A DNA stretch of 64,000 nucleotides from Thiosocius sp963753845 (GTDB lineage Bacteria; Pseudomonadota; Gammaproteobacteria; Chromatiales; Chromatiaceae): positions 124,001-188,000 of the forward strand of contig CAVWEI010000036.1 in NCBI GenBank assembly GCA_963753845.1. Direction: 5' to 3'. The notes beneath the pieces are model-generated. The model saw nothing but the letters and a program-made list of their open reading frames with translations, was not told the origin of the DNA and made no database searches. Positions 17,565 to 24,250 of the stretch are shown here, piece after piece. Position 1 is the first letter of the stretch. Each line of letters starts with the position of its first letter. The translations under genes and the position numbers were made by a program.

Positions 17565-18229
17565 ACGGTGACTTCATATCAGGCGGCGATCTCCAGGCCC
17601 TGTGGGTGACCCTGCAGCTGGCCGGTCTCAGCACCCTGTTCTTGCTGGTGCTGGGTACGCCGATGGCCTGGTGGCTGGCTCGCACGCACAGCCGGTTGCG
17701 CGCACCTGCCGAGGCCTTGATCGCACTGCCGCTGGTGCTGCCGCCGACCGTGCTGGGTTTCTATCTGTTGCTCGCAATGGGACCCGACGGGCCATTGTCC
17801 GGTTTGTCCCTGGCCTTCACCTTCGGCGGCCTGTTGTTGGGCTCGATGGTGTATTCGCTTCCGTTCGTCGTGCAGCCGCTGCGCGACGCCTTTGCCGCCA
17901 TCGGCGAGCAGCCACTGGAGATGGCGGCCTGCCTGGGGGCCTCGCCGACCGACCGCTTCCGAAGCGTGGTGTTGCCGCTGGCCCGGCCCGGCTATGTTAC
18001 CGCCGCGGTGCTCGGTTTTGCACATACCCTGGGCGAGTTCGGAGTTGTCCTGATGATCGGCGGCAATATCCCGGGTGAGACCCGGGTGCTGTCGATCGCG
18101 GTCTACGAGCATGTCGAGGCACTCGACTATTCGCGTGCCCACATCCTCTCCGCTGGGCTGTTGATACTGTCTTTTGCCCTGCTGCTGGTGGTCTATACCA
18201 GCCGGTTCCGGCGTCGGGAGGCTGCATGA
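17561..18229 (+). CDS. modB: Molybdate ABC transporter permease
   Basis: A 222-residue inner-membrane permease with about five membrane helices. The EAA-type cytoplasmic loop contains EMAACLGASPTDRF, and the region after it has HTLGEFGVVLMIGGN, a hallmark of ModB. It starts with GTG overlapping the modA stop, and its own stop overlaps the modC start, so all three are translationally coupled. Confidence 0.95.
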   Translation: MNGDFISGGDLQALWVTLQLAGLSTLFLLVLGTPMAWWLARTHSRLRAPAEALIALPLVLPPTVLGFYLLLAMGPDGPLSGLSLAFTFGGLLLGSMVYSLPFVVQPLRDAFAAIGEQPLEMAACLGASPTDRFRSVVLPLARPGYVTAAVLGFAHTLGEFGVVLMIGGNIPGETRVLSIAVYEHVEALDYSRAHILSAGLLILSFALLLVVYTSRFRRREAA

Positions 18230-19293
18230 CGATCAGGGTCGATCTGCGCCTGAATCGAGGTGACTTCCACCTGGCTGCGGATTTCGAGGTCCCTGCCAGC
18301 GGTTTTACAGCCCTGTTCGGGCCGTCCGGCTGCGGCAAGACATCGCTCCTGCGCGCGATAGCCGGACTCGAACCGGGTGCCGACGGGGTGCTGCGGGTTG
18401 GGCAGGATACCTGGCAGGACGGCGCCCGCCGTCTGCCGCCGCACCGCCGCGCGGTGGGCTATGTGTTCCAGCAGCCGGTGCTGTTCGCGCACCTCGGTGT
18501 GCGCGAGAACCTTCTTTTCGGCATGCGGCGGCGCATGGGGGATCGTCCGGGGCTGGAATTCGACCAGGTGGTCGAGCTGCTTGGTCTGTCAGGGATGCTG
18601 GAGCGCCGTGTGCCCGGCCTGTCCGGTGGCGAGCGGCAGCGCGTCGCCATCGGCCAGGCGCTGCTCAGCAAGCCTCGCCTGCTGCTGATGGACGAGCCGC
18701 TTTCTGCGCTCGATCAGGCCAGCCGCTCGGTCCTGCTGCCCTATCTCGACGAGATGCAGCGCCAGTTGGCGATCCCGGTGCTGTATGTCAGCCACGCCCT
18801 CGACGAGGTGGCGCGGCTGACCGACCGCATGGTGCTGATGCGCGATGGCCGGGTCGTGACCTGCGGTGAGATCAACGAACTGCTGACCCGGCTCGACCTG
18901 CAGATGGCGCACGGACGCAATGCCGAGGCTGTGATCCAGGCCAGCATCCATGCGCATGACAAGCTCGACGAGCTGACGGAGTTGCGCTTCGGCGGCGGGC
19001 AGCTGTGGGTGCCCAGGGTGGAGGCGCCTCCCGGGACCAGTGTTCGTCTGCGGGTACGGGCGCGCGACGTCAGCTTGGCCCTGCAGCCGCTGCAGGGGAC
19101 CAGCATCCTGAACAGTTTTCCGGTCGTGGTGCTGGAACTGGTCGAAGACGGACCGGCGCAGGTCATGGTCCGGCTGGCCGCCGGAGACGCCGTCCTGCTG
19201 ACCCGCGTGACCCGACGCTCGCAACGCCTGTTGGCCATCGAGCCCGGCAAGCGGCTCCATGCGCAGGTCAAGAGTGTCGCGCTGCTTGCTTGA
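18226..19293 (+). CDS. modC: Molybdate ABC transporter ATP-binding protein
   Basis: A 355-residue ATPase. Walker A is GPSGCGKTSLL near residue 31, the signature is LSGGERQRVAIGQ near 130, and Walker B is LLLMDEPLSALD. The C-terminal 70-80 residues (about 275-355) form a TOBE/mop-like molybdate-binding domain with VRLRVRARDVSLAL. It powers ModAB import. Repeat copy 3 begins about 15 bases after its stop. Confidence 0.95.
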   Translation: MTIRVDLRLNRGDFHLAADFEVPASGFTALFGPSGCGKTSLLRAIAGLEPGADGVLRVGQDTWQDGARRLPPHRRAVGYVFQQPVLFAHLGVRENLLFGMRRRMGDRPGLEFDQVVELLGLSGMLERRVPGLSGGERQRVAIGQALLSKPRLLLMDEPLSALDQASRSVLLPYLDEMQRQLAIPVLYVSHALDEVARLTDRMVLMRDGRVVTCGEINELLTRLDLQMAHGRNAEAVIQASIHAHDKLDELTELRFGGGQLWVPRVEAPPGTSVRLRVRARDVSLALQPLQGTSILNSFPVVVLELVEDGPAQVMVRLAAGDAVLLTRVTRRSQRLLAIEPGKRLHAQVKSVALLA

Positions 19294-19309
19294 GCGACTG
19301 ATCCGGTAC

Positions 19310-19470
19310 CGAGTATCGGGAGGCGGAGGGCGCGGAGACGCGCAGGACGCAAAGGAATTACCGGCTGGCTATGGCAGGCTGCCCTTAGGGCACGCGCGCT
19401 ATCCTGCGATCCAATAACTCTGTGCCCTCTGAGCCTCTGTGTCCTCTGCGTTTAGAGCCCCCGATAGATT
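19310..19470. repeat. Paired inverted-arm repeat, copy 3
   Basis: The left arm at 19310-19358 has GGCGGAGGGCGCGGAG and GACGCAAAGG. The right arm at 19418-19455 has CTCTGTGCCCTCTGAG and GTGTCCTCTGCGTTT. The spacer is about 60 bases. It directly abuts the left end of the decayed IS200/IS605-like element. Confidence 0.75.
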
Positions 19471-19479
19471 GGATCCGTA

Positions 19480-19860
19480 AACCCCTCGCCTTTAGGCGAC
19501 GGACAGTTCCGGTGAGTATAAGCTCGGTAAATGGAATCGTACAAGAGCGGGAAGTCATGCGGTCTGGGACGGCAGGTGTCGTAGGGCCGGCTGTGCCGGC
19601 CGATCATCCGTCAGGCGCAGCCTGACCTGCCACCGGGGCCGGCATCGCTGGGCGAGGGGATATCGGTAAAGAGCAGTGAGTATGTGACCGATGAGGTCTG
19701 GCAGGAATACATCACGAAGCAGAAGCCGCCGGAACCGAACGATGATTTTCATGTTGTGTAGCGACTGCAATCGGCCGGATGGCCGATCGACCCGGCTTTC
19801 AGCCGTAACCCGAAGGCACCGGCTTTAGCCGGTGGAGTATTCTCCAGCTCGACAGCAGAG
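19480..19860 (+). mobile_element. Decayed IS200/IS605-like element
   Basis: Four parts appear in the right order. A left-end hairpin TCGCCTTTAGGCGA lies at 19486-19499. At 19531 an ATG opens MESYKSGKSC, which resembles the N-terminus of Y1 transposases. At 19661-19761 the frame EYVTDEVWQEYI ... NDDFHVV ends in a stop and resembles their C-terminus. A right-end hairpin CACCGGCTTTAGCCGGTG lies at about 19820-19837. The catalytic middle (HUH and Tyr motifs) is missing and replaced by a REP-like sequence. No TnpB gene is present, so the element cannot move by itself. The family call rests on recall of end structures, not on a search. Confidence 0.55.
19581..19640. repeat. REP-like repeat, copy 3, inside the decayed element
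   Basis: GTAGGGCCGGCTGTGCCGGCC matches the first hairpin of the copies at 1262 and 13587. The second half, CAGGCGCAGCCTG, forms a variant hairpin. It sits where the middle of the transposase should be, so it was probably acquired or left there during decay. Confidence 0.5.
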
Positions 19861-19888
19861 ATACCCGCGGGAACAACGGTTGGCCTGC

Positions 19889-20092
19889 TCACCGGCCGAC
19901 CCCGGAAAAATCGGTGCCGGGGCTCAATCCGAATTTTTCTTCCAGCTCGAGTTCGCGTATCAGCCGGTCGACCGCGCCCTGGCCGTGCTGGTTGCTGATT
20001 TCGGCCAGGATAAGGCGCACGGCGTTGCGGTTGTAGCCGCCACCGAAGGCGAGTTGGACCTGGATCAGTTCGCGAGCCTTGTCGAGAGTCAT
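19889..20092 (-). CDS. Small conserved-looking protein, unknown function
   Basis: A 67-residue protein, probably mostly helical, with MTLDKARELIQVQLAFGGGY at the start and AVDRLIRELELEEKFGL near the end. The composition is balanced and unlike the shadow frames around it. A GGAAAG site lies 3 bases before the ATG. It sits downstream of the PPi-phosphofructokinase gene on the same strand, beyond that gene's terminator. I do not recognise a named domain. It contains no Cys and no membrane segment. Confidence 0.6.
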   Translation of the reverse strand: MTLDKARELIQVQLAFGGGYNRNAVRLILAEISNQHGQGAVDRLIRELELEEKFGLSPGTDFSGVGR

Positions 20093-20214
20093 GTGCTTTC
20101 CAAATTGTTCAGGATTTGGTCAGTATCGCCCCTGGCCGGGCCCGACCCAAGCCCACGCTCCCGATAAACGAGACTGCTCGGGCCGTTTTGTCGCCTGGCC
20201 TGGGTCGACAGCAC

Positions 20215-20242
20215 GAAAAAGGGCCCCGAAGGGCCCTCTTTT
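20215..20242 (-). terminator. Intrinsic terminator of the phosphofructokinase gene
   Basis: On the minus strand GAGGGCCCTTCGGGGCCC forms a stem with a TTCG tetraloop followed by five T residues, about 20 bases past the stop codon at 20262. The other strand also ends in a T run, so it may act in both directions. Confidence 0.88.
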
Positions 20243-20261
20243 CGCAGTCGCACGGTACCGA

Positions 20262-21518
20262 TTACAACTCGAAGTCCGGCAGTTTGCGGGCCACGCTGGC
20301 CAGCTTGAGCGTGACATAGTCGGGCAGTCCGTTGGCCTTGTAGGGCGGGTAGGCCTCGCCTTTGATCAGCGGGTACAGATAGTCCTTGCACTTCTGGGTG
20401 ATGCCGAAGCCGTCGTCGGAAATGAAATCCATCGGCATCATCTTTTCGACGTTCGCCACCTCGCTCAGGGGTGCCTCGCCGATCTCCCATGCGTAGGGAT
20501 TGTTGGAGGTGCGGACCACGGTCGGCATGATCGAGTTTTTGCCCTCGATTGCCTTTTCGACCGCCGCCTTGCCCAGTGCATACGCCTGTTCGACGTCGGA
20601 CTCCGAGGCGAGGTGGCGCGCGGCGCGCTGCAGGTAGTCGGCGACCGCCCAGTGATACTTATAGCCCAGTGCGTCCTTGATGATGTTGGCAACCACCGGC
20701 GCGGCGCCACCGAGTTGGGCGTGACCGAAAGAGTCTCGCGTACCCTGCTCGGCGAGGAATTTGCCGTCCGGCCAGTGGCAACCTTCGGAGACGACGATGG
20801 TGCAGTAGCCGTGCTCTTTCACCTTGGCGTCGACGTTGGCCAGGAATTTTTCCTGGTCGAACTCGACCTCCGGGAACAGGGTGACGACCGGGATGCCCTC
20901 ATCCTCGACCAAGGCGCCGGCCGCCGCGATCCAGCCCGCATGGCGCCCCATGACCTCGATCACAAAGATCTTGGTCGAGGTGGCGGCCATGGAGCGTACG
21001 TCGAAGCTGGCCTCGAGGGTCGAGACCGCGATGTACTTGGCGACCGAACCGAAGCCGGGGCAGTTGTCGGTGATCGGCAGGTCGTTGTCGACAGTCTTGG
21101 GCACGTGAATCGCCTGGACCGGAAAACCCATCTTCTCGGACAGCTGCGAGACCTTGTAGCAGGTGTCGGCAGAGTCGCCGCCGCCGTTGTAGAAGAAGTA
21201 GCCGATGTCGTGCGCCTTGAAGATCTCGATCAGGCGCTCGTATTCACGCTTGTTTTCCTCGAGGCTCTTGAGCTTGAATCGGCAGGACCCGAAGCCACCC
21301 GAGGGGGTGTGCTTCAGGGCGGCGATTGCCTGCGCCGATTCCTGGCTGGTGTCGATCAGTTCCTCGACCAGCGCGCCGATGATGCCGTTGCGGCCGGCGT
21401 AGACGTTGGCGATCTTGTCCGGGTGAGCGCGCGCGGTCTCGATCACGCCACAGGCGGAGGCGTTGATAACGGCGGTGACCCCGCCGGATTGAGCGTAAAA
21501 GGCATTCTTCGCCGTCAT
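20262..21518 (-). CDS. 6-phosphofructokinase, PPi-dependent type
   Basis: A 418-residue member of the phosphofructokinase family that interconverts fructose-6-phosphate and fructose-1,6-bisphosphate. The donor loop reads NGGGDSADT, and the catalytic segment PKTVDNDLPITD has Lys after Pro, as in PPi-dependent enzymes. MGRHAGWIAAA follows. Length exceeds the roughly 320 residues of bacterial ATP-PFK and fits the PPi clade. In some methanotrophs and thioautotrophic symbionts such enzymes also act on sedoheptulose phosphates and recover PPi from the Calvin cycle. Here it is about 4 kb from hppA. A dedicated terminator follows. Donor specificity is inferred from motifs. Confidence 0.88.
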   Translation of the reverse strand: MTAKNAFYAQSGGVTAVINASACGVIETARAHPDKIANVYAGRNGIIGALVEELIDTSQESAQAIAALKHTPSGGFGSCRFKLKSLEENKREYERLIEIFKAHDIGYFFYNGGGDSADTCYKVSQLSEKMGFPVQAIHVPKTVDNDLPITDNCPGFGSVAKYIAVSTLEASFDVRSMAATSTKIFVIEVMGRHAGWIAAAGALVEDEGIPVVTLFPEVEFDQEKFLANVDAKVKEHGYCTIVVSEGCHWPDGKFLAEQGTRDSFGHAQLGGAAPVVANIIKDALGYKYHWAVADYLQRAARHLASESDVEQAYALGKAAVEKAIEGKNSIMPTVVRTSNNPYAWEIGEAPLSEVANVEKMMPMDFISDDGFGITQKCKDYLYPLIKGEAYPPYKANGLPDYVTLKLASVARKLPDFEL

Positions 21519-21581
21519 GATTTCTTCCCTCTGTTCAGGATTGCTGATTGTTGTGTTCTGCCCGGGACCCGGTGGATCCCC

Positions 21582-21935
21582 TCATTTGGTATCGATATCG
21601 CCACGTTCGTGCGCGGTGTGGTCCGCCTGCGCCTGGAGCAGCGAGACGGCGCACTCGGTCAGGTCGTCGTATTCGTAGACGCCGGTCCCGTACTGCTGGT
21701 AGCCGCGAAAAAAGAACTGGCACCGGTAACGCCGCTCCCCGGTCTTGAAAATGACGAAATTGCAGCCGTCGGCCTCCCACACGAAGACCGGGCAGGAGGT
21801 CAGTTCGCGATCGGCCGGGTTGAGACGAAGCTCGGCATCCGCGTATTGCAACTCGACCTCACGACCATACCGTTCTTTCAAGGTGGTCTTGACGATCCAC
21901 TCTTCGGTTTCGGTGATATCTTTGATCGTGCTCAT
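21582..21935 (-). CDS. Conserved-looking cytoplasmic protein, unknown function
   Basis: A 117-residue soluble protein with an acidic N-terminal helix (ITETEEWIVKTTLKERYG), a central beta-rich part with CPVFVWEADGCNF and RRYRCQFFFRGYQQYGTG, and a helical C-terminus. Aromatic residues and three Cys are prominent. No family is recognised. It lies 63 bases upstream of the phosphofructokinase gene on the same strand and may be cotranscribed with it, which would hint at a metabolic or regulatory link. Confidence 0.7.
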   Translation of the reverse strand: MSTIKDITETEEWIVKTTLKERYGREVELQYADAELRLNPADRELTSCPVFVWEADGCNFVIFKTGERRYRCQFFFRGYQQYGTGVYEYDDLTECAVSLLQAQADHTAHERGDIDTK

Positions 21936-22271
21936 GCGTTACAACCAGTGGCCGGGATGTGCCAGTACCCGAATCCGGAGGAGGAACGGGCCGATTTACG
22001 GTGCGGAATTGGCGGAACCCGGTTATTTTACTCGTTTATTCCTGCCAATCGCCTAAAATCCGCTGAAAATCAGGCGCTTCGTTGACAGGCAAATTAATGT
22101 GCGATTAGCTTAGACAACTGGGCAGGGGGCAGCCAATGCAAAACACGCATACCCCCATAGGAAAATCCTAATTTCCTTATATGCCAGGGAGCTGGAACGC
22201 CGCCAGCGGCGCGCCTCGGATGCGAATATCAAGGTGCCATAAAGAAAAACAATGGTCACCAAGGAGCCAAA
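21936..22271. other. Divergent intergenic region before the adenylate kinase-like gene
   Basis: About 335 bases with no convincing gene. It should hold promoters for the divergent neighbours. The stretch at 22075-22175 is A+T-richer than the surroundings, and a TTGACA hexamer lies at 22082. A GGAG site precedes the ATG at 22272. I see no known riboswitch. Confidence 0.5.
22082..22110 (+). promoter_or_regulatory. Candidate sigma-70 promoter, weak -10
   Basis: A perfect -35 TTGACA at 22082-22087 is followed after 17 bases by TTAGCT, which matches the -10 consensus poorly. It faces the adenylate kinase-like gene, about 160 bases upstream of its start. Confidence 0.3.
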
Positions 22272-23487
22272 ATGAGGATCGTTCTATTGGGCCCCCCGGG
22301 CTCCGGGAAGGCCGAGCTGTCCGGGCAGATTTCCGAACACTATGGCATGCCCATCATTACCGTGAGCAGTGTGATGCAGCGAGCCGCTGCGGAACCCTCC
22401 GAACTGGGGCGCCTGGCCAAAGAGGCCATGGACATGTCGCGGGTCTCGGATGAACTCCTCCTGGCCCTTTTGCGCATCCAGATGCCGCAAACGGATCTCG
22501 GCAAGGGGTTCATCCTGGTCGATCTACCGAAGAATGCGGGCCAGGCCGATGTGCTCGACAGTGTGCTGAGCGACCTCGGTGCGGATATCGAACTGGTACT
22601 CAATCTCGAGGTCGATCCGGACGAGCTGATGGAGCGGCTGGTTGGCAGGATCACCTGCGACAGTTGTGGCGCGCAATACAATATGTACATCAACCCGCCG
22701 ATGGTGGACGGGGTCTGCGACGCGTGCGGCGCGCGGGTAGTGCGTCGACCGGATGACTACGAAGAGACCATCAGCAACCGGCTGCGGATCTACGACGGCC
22801 AGATGGCCCCCTTGCTGCAGTACTACGGGGTGAACGACAAGCTTCGTCGCGTGACGGCCGACGAGGGCCCCACCAAGGCCTGGAAGGCTGTGCGAAAGCT
22901 GCTGGATTCGATGCCCCCGAGTATCTCGCCGGGCAGCAACCTCGCCGCGGCGGCAGAGGCCGATGTCGGCACTCGGCCGGCCAAAAAAGCCGTCGCCAAG
23001 AAGGCAGTGACCAAGAAGCCGGTCGCAAAGAAGGCCGTAGCCAAGAAACCGGTCGCCAAGAAGGCCGTGGCCAAGAAGGCCGTTGCGAAGAAGCCGGTCG
23101 CCAAGAAGGCCGTGGCCAAGAAGGCCGTTGCGAAGAAGCCGGTCGCCAAGAAGGCCGTGGCCAAGAAGGCAGTAGCCAAGAAGGCAGTGGCCAAGAAGGC
23201 AGTAGCCAAGAAGGCAGTTGCCAAGAAGGCCGTTGCGAAGAAGCCGGTCGCCAAGAAGCCGGTAGCCAAGAAGGCAGTAGCCAAGAAGGCCGTAGCCAAG
23301 AAGGCAGTCGCCAAGAAGGCAGTAGCCAAGAAGGCAGTAGCCAAGAAGGCAGTCGCCAAGAAGGCAGTAGCCAAGAAGGCAGTAGCCAAGAAGCCAGTAG
23401 CCAAGAAGGCAGTAGCCAAGAAGGCCAGTAGCCAAGAAGCCAGTAGCCAAGAAGCCAGCAGCCAACAAGGCCAGGGCCAGGAAGTAG
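22272..23487 (+). CDS. Adenylate kinase-like protein with a histone H1-like Lys/Ala/Val tail
   Basis: Residues 1-215 follow the adenylate kinase fold. They include P-loop GPPGSGKAEL, AMP-site SSVMQRAA, a LID with four Cys (CDSCG and CDACG) likely binding zinc, and RRPDDYEETISNRL. Key positions deviate: the usual GKGT is GKAE, and the usual DGFPR is VDLPK, so activity is uncertain. From about residue 236 roughly 30 five-residue units of AVAKK/PVAKK type follow, coded by a 15-base repeat. This resembles the basic tails of histone H1 and AlgP. A one-base shift at about 23424-23427 breaks the repeat phase. Corrected, the protein ends ANKARARK at 23487 with about 404 residues. Uncorrected, the frame runs to 23783 through unrelated, antisense sequence. 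Confidence 0.8.
22981..23457 (+). repeat. Tandem 15-base coding repeat (AVAKK/PVAKK units)
   Basis: About 30 imperfect copies of a 15-base unit (typically GCAGTAGCCAAGAAG) lie head to tail within the adenylate kinase-like gene. Units differ mainly at wobble positions and by Ala/Pro changes at the first codon. Unit gain or loss keeps the frame. The single-base change near 23425 does not. Confidence 0.9.
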
Positions 23488-23531
23488 TCAACCCTGCGTC
23501 AGCCCTGAGCGATTCGCCGGGTGTACATCGC

Positions 23532-23554
23532 AAGACCGCAGTCGTTGCGGTCTT
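23532..23554. terminator. Hairpin between convergent genes
   Basis: AAGACCGC and GCGGTCTT form a perfect 8-base stem with a 7-base loop, 45 bases after the corrected stop of the adenylate kinase-like gene and touching the stop of the gene on the other strand. No T run follows, so termination is only suggested. Confidence 0.45.
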
Positions 23555-23778
23555 CAGTCGAGCGAAGGCCCGAGCTGGAACTCGATCGGCTCGAAGCCGT
23601 GGTCTTCGAGCGTGGCAAGCACTTCTTCCCAACAGCAGCCCGGTTTTTCCTCTTCCACCTCGGCAATCAGGCCGGTCACGTGGCGGTAAACTTCCTGTGG
23701 CTGGTAATCGGGCGGGATGCGCACCAGGCGGATCTTTTCCTTGTCTTTCGCCGGCAGGATCATCAGGTTCTGCGTCAT
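23554..23778 (-). CDS. Small soluble protein, unknown function
   Basis: A 74-residue protein with a charged, helical character. It starts MTQNLMILPAKDKEKIRL, has the segment IPPDYQPQEVYRHVTGLI, a Cys pair in GCCWEEVLATLEDHGF, and ends in a short acidic tail. Composition and an internal pattern of amphipathic helices suggest a real gene, but I recognise no family. It lies about 30 bases downstream of the glyoxalase gene on the same strand and is probably cotranscribed. Its presence opposite the end of the long adenylate kinase-like frame supports the earlier stop for that gene. Confidence 0.65.
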   Translation of the reverse strand: MTQNLMILPAKDKEKIRLVRIPPDYQPQEVYRHVTGLIAEVEEEKPGCCWEEVLATLEDHGFEPIEFQLGPSLD

Positions 23779-23807
23779 GCTAACTCCGGTGTTCGGTTTC
23801 CATTTTT

Positions 23808-24197
23808 TCAGCTCGTCTTGCGGCCGATCAGTTCGATCGGGTAACCGTCAGGGTCCTCGACAAACGCGATGATGGTGGTGCCCGCATTCATAGGTCCCGC
23901 CTCGCGCAGGATTTTTCCGTCGCGTGCCTTGATATCGGCCGCTGCCTTGTAGACATCGTCCACCTCGATTGCAATGTGACCGTAGGCCGTGCCTATTTCG
24001 TAGCTGTCAACGCCCCAGTTGTAGGTCAGTTCAATGACGGTGTTGTCGGATTCGTCGCCGTAGCCCAGAAAGGCGAGCGTGAATTTGCCATCCGGGTAGT
24101 CCTTGCGGCGCAACAGCCGCATGCCCAGCACGCCGGTGTAAAAATCGATCGAGCGTTCGAGATCGCCGGTTCGCAGCATGGTATGGAGGATGCGCAT
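23808..24197 (-). CDS. gloA: Lactoylglutathione lyase (glyoxalase I)
   Basis: A 129-residue VOC-fold enzyme that converts the hemithioacetal of methylglyoxal and glutathione to S-lactoylglutathione. The four expected metal ligands are His5, Glu56 (VIELTYNWG), His74 (YGHIAIEV) and Glu122 (YPIELIG). The opening MRILHTMLRTGDLERSIDFY is typical of the bacterial Ni-dependent form. It implies a glutathione-like thiol in this organism. Confidence 0.95.
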   Translation of the reverse strand: MRILHTMLRTGDLERSIDFYTGVLGMRLLRRKDYPDGKFTLAFLGYGDESDNTVIELTYNWGVDSYEIGTAYGHIAIEVDDVYKAAADIKARDGKILREAGPMNAGTTIIAFVEDPDGYPIELIGRKTS

Positions 24198-24250
24198 CCT
24201 ATGATTTCTCCTGTTCAGTCTGTGTACACGCGCCGGTAGGCTCCGGCCAC

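Noticed and set aside
19555..19770. 71-residue minus-strand gene
   Set aside because: It lies wholly in the decayed IS-like element and REP-like repeat, antisense to the transposase remnant.
20079..22085. Very long plus-strand open frame opposite the phosphofructokinase gene
   Set aside because: It mirrors a conserved enzyme on the other strand, is rich in Asp, Gly, Val and His typical of antisense frames in GC-rich DNA, and shows no domain.
22981..23457. Possible CRISPR array
   Set aside because: The repeats are contiguous 15-base coding units without spacers, in frame with a protein tail.
22524..23468. Leu/Gly/Tyr-rich minus-strand frame opposite the repeat tail
   Set aside because: It only reflects the reverse complement of the 15-base repeat; no membrane protein of this type is credible.
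23488..23783. C-terminal extension of the adenylate kinase-like protein
   Set aside because: It lies past a frameshift in the repeat, runs antisense to a plausible gene, and its composition changes abruptly from the Lys/Ala/Val tail.
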